DNA of 64,000 bases from Lithospermum erythrorhizon. Taxonomy: Eukaryota; Streptophyta; Magnoliopsida; Boraginales; Boraginaceae. Made by a program: the position numbers and the translations under genes. Location of the stretch: assembly GCA_019722365.1 (NCBI GenBank), contig JADFUC010000501.1:992001-1056000 (forward strand), given 5' to 3'. Positions 25,946-35,501 of the stretch are shown here, one piece after another; position 1 is the stretch's first letter, and each line of letters opens with the position of its first letter. The notes under the pieces were generated by a model, which had not been told where the DNA came from, did not search any database, and was given only the letters and a program-made list of their open reading frames with translations.

Positions 25946-26202
25946 AATCACTGGGTCAAATCTGGAAAATTTGGAGGAGGGACACACAAGTCAACACTCG
26001 CTTCTTGGTACCCCGATGCAGCACTAACACTCGCTGCAGAACCTGCCTCAAAGGCAAAATGATACCCCTCGTAATCCAGCGCCAGTACCACCGTTCCATT
26101 TCCGTTCCTTTCCTCTCTCATTGCCCCACACGGCTGCATGTCTTTTCTCGGTTTCCCCACGGCTATGAGCCTAAACTGATCAAATGCTTCACTCCAGGTC
26201 AT
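25946..26202 (-). pseudogene. Unidentified coding-like exon
   Basis: On the minus strand a frame of about 85 codons contains WSEAFDQFRLIAVGKPRK, then MQPCGAM, then TVVLALDYEGYHFAFEAGS, and ends VPPPNFPDLTQ-stop. Codon use is GC-richer than the flanks and residue composition is protein-like. Just upstream the frame is closed by a TGA before RIWDGG, and no further exon was found on either side. It looks like the terminal piece of a gene whose rest is lost, or a gene fragment carried by a transposon. I do not recognise the family. Confidence 0.4.
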
Positions 26203-26343
26203 TCCTCCGTCCCAAATGCGTCAAGAGCCCCTCATGCCAGATCGACCCACTCATGCGAATCAGTCCACTCCCAATCGACCCTCCCTTCCGCTTTGTTTTT
26301 AAATTTTAATTTCCAACAAAAAATCTCGGGGAGTAAGGAGTAG

Positions 26344-27740
26344 AATTCCCGATTTCAGCAAAATTAGGGGGGAGGGTTCAATTAAATAAGTTAGAGAGGG
26401 AGTCGTGGGTGAATTAGTTTACAGTGGTAGTGGTGGTTAGGTTTAAAGAGAAGAAAGAGAAGAAATATTTAAAGTGGGGTATTTTTTTATTTTTAGAAGG
26501 GAGTGTTGTAATCTTAACAAAAAAAATATGTTAAAAATTAAAAAAAGATATTGACTTGTGGTAATTCTCCAAATTTCTCCTAAATCTGCTCATGTGCTTT
26601 TGACTACACTATTTGCATGGGGACATTTTAGTAAGGAATAAGAAGTATGGTCTTGTGTTACATTTTTCTTCTTCTTATAGTTAAATCGATAGAAAGGTTA
26701 TTAGTTTTGAAAAAATTATCATTAAGTAGTTCTCATTAAATGATGGTAACTGTTTAATCACCTCAAACCAATTTTCCTCTTGGAGTTGCATTTTGAATGA
26801 AATGAAATTGAATATAATTGAATTACTTGATTTGGTAGCTATTAATGCATTTTAATTCCTTTTCCTTGATAATTCAATTATCCCATTTGAGGATGATAAG
26901 TATTCCTCCCAAATTGGGTAATCATCCATTTACTTTAAACTTGAGATAATCCAATTCGGCCAAAACAAGACATAGTGTTAACATCACATTTTCTTTAGAA
27001 TTTGTTTCACACACATATACAAATCAACAAAATCACAATCATATCACATTATTTTCTTAAAATACATTCCTACTGTATAAATCAACAAAAATCACAATCT
27101 TTGATTCAATCTTTGATTTAATCTCTTCAAGAAATTATATTTTTTATGATATTCTTTTTGATACTACACAATATTATTACCAAAATAAATTCTTACAGTG
27201 TATATATATTTCCATGGTATTAGACGAAATCACCACCATCATCACCTATTGTATTTTAATTCATCAGGTAATTAATTAATTCAAAAGCTTTGTATATATT
27301 TATTATTTTTTCAGAATTAGGTGTAATTCTTATTTTGTTTAATCTTTTTTAGTTATAAAGTTTGGATCTTTGATTTTCATTAACTATTTGAAATTGTAAA
27401 TTGATGTCTTTTTTAGTTATAAAGTTTAGACATATTTCGTTTTTCTTTTTTTGATAGATATGATTGAATTTTTTATATATTTGAAATGTTTATTGGTCGA
27501 TATGTTTCACAAATATTATAATTAGATATGTTTTGTTTCCAGTTATGAGAGATTAAGGTTTAACAAAGCAAGTTGATAGAAGAGAAAAAATATACCAATG
27601 AGAACTTTTTTTTTTGGTTGAATATCATGCGTAATAGTAATTTTTCGGTGACATGGGCGTGAATGTCATTTAAGAAACACAAGGATTATCTGGGCCGGTG
27701 ATTAGGATTAAGGACAATTTATGAATATAATTTTTTTTCT
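26344..27740. other. AT-rich region, left flank or terminal part of a Harbinger element
   Basis: No gene was found. The segment 26760-26960 has the GAATTG, AATTCC and CCAATT-rich texture often seen near the ends of PIF/Harbinger elements, but I could not fix terminal inverted repeats. Confidence 0.35.
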
Positions 27741-28030
27741 AGAAGAGAATACGTGAACAAATTAGTTTATAGAAGTGATATTCATTGTATTGAGCAGCTT
27801 AGGATGGATAGAATTGTTTCAAGACATGACGCATGGCAGAAATCTAGTGGATTGACACATACAAAGAATATGTATATTGATGAACAAATTGCCCTCACCA
27901 TATATATCCACAGCCATCGCTGCAAATGGGTCATAATTTTAATTTTAATAGATCAAAAGAAACTGTTAGTAGACATTTCCGTAGTGTTATAAATGCTATC
28001 ATTAGATTACACCATTTACTCTAAAAGCCT
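27741..28030 (+). pseudogene. PIF/Harbinger transposase (HARBI1-like nuclease), N-terminal remnant
   Basis: The frame YRSDIHCIEQLRMDRI is the classic N-terminus of plant HARBI1-like transposases, followed by a degenerate SSGLTHTKNMYIDEQIAL segment. A frame change then occurs near 27920, after which FNFNRSKETVSRHFRSVINA continues in another frame to about 28010. The catalytic DDE nuclease domain is missing. This is a dead, internally deleted copy, lying next to the Myb-like partner gene of the same transposon type. Confidence 0.8.
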
Positions 28031-28378
28031 TCAACTTGGTTCTCTAGTCAACTGTTAGAGATGGCTATGGCTATAGATATGTTTAATACTTGGCAAGCTT
28101 CTAGACATGATTGACAATGTTAATTATTTTGGTGTTTCATTTTGGATTAAATACTTTGGTTTAACTTTGAGTTTGTACTGCTACTTCCATTTTACTGTTA
28201 TTACTATACTTTCATTTTATATTTTTGCATTTATGAAGAACAAAGTTTATATTACTACTATTTTGAGTTTGCTTGGTTTGGCCTTGTAGAGAGCATTAGC
28301 CAATTTTAGGAACCTTTTATAGCTATTTGCTGTATGTTTTAACAATATGATCAATGTTTTAATGTTGTGTTTATTAGG

Positions 28379-29057
28379 ATGGATGCAACAAGTCAAGAAG
28401 AACGTGGAGCAGGTAAGAACAAGAGAAAATGGACAAACATTGAAGATGAAAAGCTTGTTGCTGCTCTTGTTGATATGGTTAACATTGGTGCATGTAAAGC
28501 TGAAAATGGATTCAAGGCTGGATTTTTAACATATTTGGAAGAAACTTTGAAAGTTACTTTGCCTAACTCGGGATTGAAGGGGAAGCCCCATATTGATTCT
28601 CGTATTAAAACTTTGAAGGGACAATTTAATATTGTTTATGACATGCTTAATAGTCCAAATGTTAGTGGATTTGGCTAGGATCCAACTACTAATTGTCTTG
28701 TCGCTGAAAAGTCAGTCTGGGATGCATATTTACAGGTTAGAATAATTTTCTCAGCTTTCAGATATATTTTACCATATTATAATAATTTTATGTCAATTCT
28801 TATTGTACTTGCAGAATCGTCCTAGACATGCTACATGGAAGAACAAATCTTTCCCATTTTATGATGATTTTTTAGTCATTTTTGGAAAAGATCGTGCAAC
28901 AGGATTACATGCGGAAACATCAGTTGACGTTGTTTCTAAAATCAATCAAGATCAGGCAAATGTAGATAAAGCGAGGATAAGCGAGCAGAGGTGGTATTGT
29001 TGTTTGAGTGATTGTCTTTTGCTAACACTTCTCTATGCAAATGAAATAATGGCATGA
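28379..29057 (+). pseudogene. Myb/SANT-like DNA-binding protein of a PIF/Harbinger element
   Basis: Plant Harbinger elements encode, besides the transposase, a Myb/SANT-like protein that binds the transposon ends. The first exon (28379-28735) reads MDATSQEERGAG, then the domain core KRKWTNIEDEKLVAALVDMV and KGKPHIDSRIKTLKGQF. At 28676-28678 the usual GFGWD Trp codon is TAG. Beyond the stop the same frame continues as VAEKSVWDAYLQ to a GTTAGA donor, and after CTTGCAG the second exon (28815 onward) gives WKNKSFPFYDDFLVIFGKDR. A host domestication is possible, but the stop and the dead transposase argue against function. Confidence 0.8.
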
Positions 29058-30836
29058 GAGAAAGGAGAATAAAAGAGAAAGAATGAAGCGATGATAATTG
29101 AATAATTAGGAGAATTTGATTATTGGACTTGAAATATCAAGGCCTCCTTAAAATTAGTAAGGATTATTGGAGTTAGGCGGTACGGCGATAAAAATGACAA
29201 ATTAATTTTGGGCTTGAGAAAATTGGATCTGGGCGTTGGATATAATTAAGGTTGCAATTCAGTTGATCTGAGGATCGAAATGGCGAACATTTTTCAGCCT
29301 AGATGAAAATGATCGAGAAGTGATGGTGATGGGCATTCTTGGAGGAAAATTTTAACTTTTGTTGTTCCTTTCTTATTTAGCTTGCAAGTTCGGTTATGAT
29401 ATTTGAGTACATTTTTAAGTTTGTTTATATAATTATTTCTTTTATTTGTTTATAAGAAAATTAAAAATGAATGCATTCTCCATATTGCACACAAGGTTGA
29501 GAATAAAGAGTAATGCCATAAAATTATATATTTTGTAGAAATCATATTAAGGATATATTAGTAATTTAACAACATTTCCACAATTATTATATTATACCAA
29601 ACTAAGGAATGGAATTGTTGGTGGCATCCGATTCGTTACTACGGATGTGCGAATAAAGAAATAACATTCCATTCTTGATCGTTTTAAATGATTAAATTCA
29701 TTATTACTTAAACCGTTCAGATTCGACATCTGGGAACACAATGTCTTAAAGGTTGCAATCCATATGAACATATTTCACATTCTAAATTTATATTTTCGTT
29801 CTCAAATCCAATTCAATTTACGTAATTAATACATTGATTTATGCTTATGATAATTTATGTTTACATGCTTATGTTTACCATGATTATATAATTAATTAGT
29901 TTAATTTCTTTTTTTTATAGTTAATTAGTTTAATTTCATTTTTTAATGAGTTGATATGTTTTCGAGATATGTTGATGTGTATTATTGTATCATGGTTAAC
30001 TGACATGTACTCCGTATTACCCAATATAACTTTGTTCGTACGGTATGCACATTAAAGGTGGCATATAATTAACTGGTTACATATATACTTACATTATGGA
30101 TTATCGAAAAATAAATATAAATACATACTTACATTATGAAATCATGTTTTAAGGAATTGATAATGATCATATGGCTACATGCGAAAGTTTTGTTCTACTT
30201 GGCAATTAGAAATAAATCCATTGTTCAACCAAAAACATAGTCATGACTCGTGAGTATATCAAGAAGGATACAATGTCAGAATCTAAGTACCAAAATGTAT
30301 AACTTGTTTTTTATCTACTTACAGACTTATGCTATAGCAAAAGCTATTATGTTCATTTTTACTTGGGGACTTGCTGGTATACTCGTGAAGTCTTAATGAG
30401 TAGGCTTGTCGAAATTTAATCTGTCATGGCGTTGAATAAATGCAACAGCTGATGGAAGCCAGTTGTGTAATATTTCATTGAAAGCGTATTAAAATAATTT
30501 CCAGGAAATCGCTGACCTTCTGATTGTAAAACTAATAAGAATATAGAAGCTATAACGCATCACTTACTGAGGAAAAACTGACGTCAATTTATTCATGGAT
30601 TCTGAAATAATCGGTCACCTTTTTAAAAAACTGAGATCAGTGTATTATATATATCGTTTGGTGGTGGAGATACGGAGATAGTATAAATACTTTAAGATAA
30701 AATCGATATAAACGAGGTAGTATTAAATGGTAGTAGTTTATATCCACGGATAATACTTAACATTTGGAAATCGTTTTTACGACTTCCCAAAGTTTTAATA
30801 GAAAGAGTGGAGAAATAAGCATGACCAGCGGAACAC
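29058..30836. other. AT-rich intergenic region, right flank of the Harbinger remnant
   Basis: No gene was found. Near 29595-29690 there are ATTCC/GGAAT words (AAGGAATGGAATTG, ACATTCCATTC) that may belong to the decayed right end of the Harbinger element. Confidence 0.35.
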
Positions 30837-31139
30837 TTGGCGTCTTCAAATATCTACTTTGGCATATCATCATTTCATTTCTTATCAGAAACTCATCAAG
30901 ATTCTGACTTAAAATTTGCGTGCGGACCCGTTGAAGAAAAAAGAAAATTTCAACTCCTCCGTTTCTTATATTTCGCGCATTCTTCGAGGTTCAAAAGTTG
31001 GTTTTATCGTACTTACATATTAAATACTTCTCTTAACAAGGTAATAAAACTTGAAACTTTGTTATGTTCAAGATTTTTTGAGGAGTTGACTTTTTGTTGA
31101 CTTTTTCAAATCGCTAAGTGTATTATGATTTATTGAGCA

Positions 31140-32952
31140 TGTATAGTTATTTTGGGGTAAGTGGTGATTTTGATGTTGATTGGAAAGAGTATGGCTGAAG
31201 GAATGGGATTTGTATAGTTGGGTAGTATTTGGGTGCAAAATTATTATAATGGGTAAATTAGTTGAGAGGAGTGTTGTTGGATTGATTAGAAATTGTTTAA
31301 AGTGATATTGTTGGGGAATTGAGGTGATGTCAAAAAGATGGAAGGTTGGAATGATTAGTGTCGTTTGCTGAGTAGAACATGGCATGTGGTACCACACATA
31401 GGTTATTAAGTTGATAACTTAAATGTTGTTAAAAGTGGATGATTAATAACTGGAAGTAATGTTAAGAGTTGAGACTTGAAACCTCAAGGTTGGGTAGTTA
31501 TTGACTGCAATATAAATGGGTTGTTAAGTGAATGCTAAATGGGATTACGATTTGTGGTAAGTAATGGTATATTTTTGCGGATGTTTGTGATTAGGCGTGG
31601 AAGCGGCACTTGGATTAGCTAGACAAAGCGTTTATTATTCTTGAGGTGAGTATTTAACTCAAAGGCGTAGATTGATTTACTTTCTAAATGAATGTATTTA
31701 ATTTGGTGATAATTGTGAGCATATTTATCTATATATACGATTATTGATTGTTTAACGTATGATTAGTTGGTTAGATGGTTGTATTGAAGTGTGGTGTTTT
31801 TTGTACAGGATGTATATCGTTTTCAGTTAAATTGAGTCGAGATAGGATAAGTTGATTTCCGAGCTGTTTGATCATATTGGGGTTTTGAGATGTTTTATTT
31901 AGATTCCCAGTTGACATTGAATAGAATTTATTTGCCAAGTTGGCCTATTTGAGTTTTATCAAATTGTTGCATACTCTTGTGTTGCCTCGTACCTGCGTTC
32001 ACGAGGTCGTTGGTAGCAATGATAAATGAACACAAGTTTCTCCTGCGAGGTTGGGAGTTGATTCTGATGGCAGCATTAAGATTTAATAGAAGTCAGTTTA
32101 TATTGAGTTAGGTTGATTGAGTTGTTGAGTTGATTGAGTTGGGTTGATTGAGTTGTTAGGTTGGTTAAGTTTAGTTGATTGAGTTGTTGTTTAGTTGTGG
32201 GGTTAAGATTGATCGAGTTGTTTGGTTGTGTGGGGTTGGGTAGTACTAGTGTTGTTGGTAGAGTTGCTTGGTCTTATTTGCTGGGCATTATTTATTTTTC
32301 TTTGAGATGCGTGATTATAAGTTGTATGTTAACTTAATTTGTGCATGTTTAGTTGATGGCTGTAGTTCTGAAAATCGTTGTATTTGATATTAGTATGCTT
32401 TGCTTGATGTAAAAGCGTGATCATGAACTACAAGCTAATGATATTTTTATTTCATATTATATTGACCTTGAATTGTGTGGTGATACCGTAATATTTGTCT
32501 ATTTTATACGAAATTAGTTATTCTTATAGTACTCTCTAGCATTAGGTGTAGAGTTAATTTCCTTGTATTAAGATAAGTAATTACTGAGCTTACATTTCTG
32601 TACCAGTATTAAACTGTGGGCGCTGTTTAATGTTGAGTCTTGGGTGAAGGCAGATTTGTAGATCCTCACGGTTTTGCTTATTGTTTTTAGTTTGTAGTTT
32701 TGATGTCTATGTTGTTTATTTGTTTTTTGGGATTCAGTTGTATATTGTTTGACATTTTGTACTTTAAAAGTTTGTATATGTGAGTTTTAATGATGGATTG
32801 ACACATTACATTCTCGGATATATTTTGATTTGTTAGGTTTATTTTAATGACATGAGTGCTTTTCAAATTAGTCATTGGCCGGTTTGGTGAAACTTGGTGT
32901 CAAGATTTGGACATTAACGCCGGGCGGCCGACTTTGTGGAGTGCGTTACAAC
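31140..32952. mobile_element. LTR-retrotransposon remnant, probably a solo or partial LTR
   Basis: The stretch lacks coding capacity but has LTR texture: CTTGAGGTGAGTATTTAACTC at 31640-31660, CCTCGTACCTGCGTTCACGAGG-like words near 31985-32007, and an end-like GTGCGTTACA at about 32943-32952. Such blocks are typical of Ty3/gypsy LTRs of dicots, but no PBS, PPT or target-site duplication was found and the left border is uncertain. Confidence 0.4.
32095..32245. repeat. Imperfect TTGATTGAGTTG minisatellite
   Basis: About eight variants of GGTTGATTGAGTTGTT follow each other inside the LTR-like remnant. Some are shortened to TTGAGTTG. Confidence 0.7.
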
Positions 32953-33109
32953 AATAAAGCTATATATAACCGAAACCGGATAAATTCGTTGGGCAACTTA
33001 ACAGTTTAGGCTCTTCACTTAGGTCCTTGGGGCAATGGAGTTGTGTTTCCAGATAAAATAGCAGGAGATTAACTTAAAGCAAGTAAACCGATTTGACGAA
33101 CCCTTGAGC

Positions 33110-33482
33110 AGTGCTAACAAAAACCAGCGGAAAAATCTGAAGAGGATCTTAGAATTTTTGACGTATTGGCTAACTTCTTATTTAGGAAGGAGGCGGTGGA
33201 TGATTAAGTAGTCATCAAGGAAATAAGGTATACTGACAACAACAATGAATTTCAATTTAGTACGTAGCGGTCTTTCAGTGCTTGTATGTATTTCAAATGC
33301 CTAATCAAACATGCTTCATTTAAATGATGTTTTTATGACGATGATCAACTTGATTTGACAATGATCTATCAGCAAACAAAGCGGAAAATGCAGAGAAAAG
33401 GATGCTAGATTTTTTGTGTATTAGCTAGCTTCTTATTTAGGAAAGGTGATGGATGATTAAGTGATCATCAAAGAATAAGGCC
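33110..33482. repeat. Two spaced direct copies of a ~125-bp sequence
   Basis: Copy 1 (about 33118-33242) and copy 2 (about 33362-33482) share CTTCTTATTTAGGAA, GGTGGATGATTAAGT-like and GATCATCAA/AGTCATCAAGG words in the same order, separated by about 120 bp of unrelated sequence. The identity is unknown. Confidence 0.7.
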
Positions 33483-34061
33483 AGCCACTGACAACTGTGT
33501 TCCCAATTAGTCACTCAATTAAGCTGACATGTATGTTCGTACTGTCAAATAAATGCTTTATGTCATGTTATGATTTATTTTCGGACCAAATGATCAAGAC
33601 TCTCAGATTTTGTGATTTGGGGTGGCACTAAACCAACTATGTGGGTGTATTCGTCTATAATAGTCACTCAATTAGCTTTTTACGATAAAATATTGCATTA
33701 ACATGGCTTATTCGATAATCACGGCACGTACTTTCAGATATTAAATCAATCAATTTTCATAAAATTTATGAGGCCTTAGTTTTAAATTGTACTTTTATAA
33801 ATTTATATGGAACTTTGCACATTCCCGAAACATGATTTTTCATTCACTTATTTTTAACATAATCTCATTCTTGTCTGAATAGAGATATGATTTTTGAATT
33901 CATAGCTCTAAATATCAACTTAGCGATTCACAAGCTATTATGTTTCCTTCTGGCACCTGTCTGCCTCGACTATATGAAGAAAATGAATGTAGAAGTATTT
34001 CATTCTTGACTGTTGGACATTTGGAGTACCATCAGTATAAAGAAAAGATATTTTACAATAT

Positions 34062-34112
34062 ATCCCACATCGTTTTGCTTGTAATAATGAAAGCCAATGC
34101 ACAAAATATAAT
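34062..34112 (+). promoter_or_regulatory. snRNA promoter: USE plus TATA box
   Basis: ATCCCACATCG at 34062-34072 is a perfect plant upstream sequence element (RTCCCACATCG). A TATA-like AATATAATA lies at 34105-34113, 34 bp further on, and the expected U2 start is about 31 bp beyond it. In plant snRNA genes this longer, four-turn USE-TATA spacing specifies RNA polymerase II, as needed for U2. Confidence 0.85.
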
Positions 34113-34137
34113 AGTCGTGTCCATTGCCAAAAAATTC

Positions 34138-34786
34138 CGCCGTTTCTCGGCCTGTTGGCTAAGATGAAGTGTAGTATACGTAAGAAATTAGCAGAAGCAG
34201 GCTATATAATAAAATTTTGCGAACAAACAATCTGAAGTCATACGAGGCGGATGGAGTCACGTATTCTGATCGCTTCCTTTTTTTTCTTGTATTTGCCAAA
34301 TCAAATTGATTTCAAGTTTGAAATGCTTTTTAAAGTTAGTTAGCTTTTTGCGTTGCATGCAGGTCATACCTTACGCCATCATTCACAATTTCCGAGCTCA
34401 TTTTACCCCAGTTGCGCCCCCACAAATTCACCAGCACCAAGTAGTCAATCACATTACTAAGGCTCTTTAGAGCGCTATATAAAGTGTAAATCTCCAGCGC
34501 GCTCTAAAAGAAATATGAGTACGCTTTTGATTTTCAAAACTTTTTTGCTTGGTTTTATTCATTGCTGCGAACGTTATTACGCGATGAGAGGCAAATTTTT
34601 TTGAATTAGGCTTATTTCCAATATTCTTTATATCCAATGTCTTATCGGTTTATGCTCGGTATATGAGCGAAGCGGTTATGCTTGATATTAATAATTTTTT
34701 TTAAAGGAGGAAAGGTTTGTCAAGGTAGCTTGCTGCCTGGACCTTCACGTGTGCAGCAGTCTTTTCTAATGCATGACCAGGCATCC
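34138..34786 (+). ncRNA. U2 spliceosomal snRNA gene, split by an insertion (likely pseudogene)
   Basis: The 5' part (34138-34177) is recognisable U2: TTTCTCGGCC, GGCTAAGAT, AAGTGTAGTAT, including the branch-point-pairing GTAGTA at 34171-34176. It carries changes (CCTGTTGG for CCTTTTGG, GATGAAG for GATCAAG). The 3' part (about 34639-34786) starts with the next U2 segment, TGTCTTATCGGTT. It continues through the diverged stem-loop II, the Sm-site region (AATTTTTTTTAAAGG) and the well-conserved loops III and IV (GTCAAGGTAGCTTGCTGCC, CACGTGTGCAGCAGTC). The two parts together cover U2 almost exactly once, in order. Between them lie 461 unrelated bases. U2 is normally about 196 nt and never split, so this copy should not make functional U2 even though its promoter looks intact. 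Confidence 0.88.
34178..34638. mobile_element. Insertion that splits the U2 gene, unclassified
   Basis: It sits directly after the branch-point-recognition bases of U2. No terminal inverted repeats or target-site duplication were evident. Inside are an inverted repeat (TTTAGAGC at 34466-34473 with GCTCTAAA at 34501-34508) enclosing a good TATATAAA box at about 34477-34484. It has no coding capacity. It could be a small non-autonomous transposon or filler from break repair. Confidence 0.5.
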
Positions 34787-35501
34787 CTGATTCTAGCCTA
34801 ATTTTAAGTTCTCCTATCATTGGGCAGCTAATTTGAAATTCAGTTTCTTATTTCCTTTTATTTATAAATGATTAATTGTCCCTAATATTTTATATCAAAA
34901 TATTTGATTTTTTTATATTTTTAAGATAATTTTTTCATACCTTTTCCTTTTATATTCTTACTTTTTATTTGCATTAATTGATACCATTATTCTTTTTAGG
35001 CGTAAAGAAAAAAGTTATGCATTAAGAATAAAAAATAAGGTAAAAGGCATTCTAATTTTGTATGTATTGCGGTTAAAACATCAATCATTACCATTAGACC
35101 TTAGTTGTGGGAATGTATCAAATTGATATGCAGGTCTAGGTATAACCATTTCAGTCTTACTATAGCATTAGTTTGTGTACAATGAGCCATCTTATTTGTT
35201 CCAACTTGGGACTTCAATTAAATACTATTGTTATAGAAAATTGGAAGAAATAAGTAAATAATATTGTTATAGAAAATTGGGAGTAGAATAGAAAATGCAA
35301 TATAGAAAATGTGGAACATCATTTCAATACTCTTGGCCCAGGTAAAATTTAATTAGTTTCAATGACATAGGAATTAAAGGTGGAAGGTGATTCATCATTA
35401 CTAACTCTCTAATTTGCTTATGGCATTATCTCTTGATGAAAAAGATGAGGAGTGTTTAGGATAGTAAGATAAGACATAAATATACAAGCCAGACTGACTT
35501 A
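34787..35501. other. Intergenic stretch, no gene seen
   Basis: AT-rich sequence. A short duplication of AATATTGTTATAGAAAATTGG occurs at about 35226 and 35260. It includes the 3' flank of U2 and the downstream flank of the CSP41a pseudogene. Confidence 0.5.

Noticed and set aside
31068..31397. 109-residue minus-strand frame rich in His, Asn, Thr and Pro
   Set aside because: The composition is low-complexity, in a TTG/TTGA-rich LTR-like region, with no protein motif.
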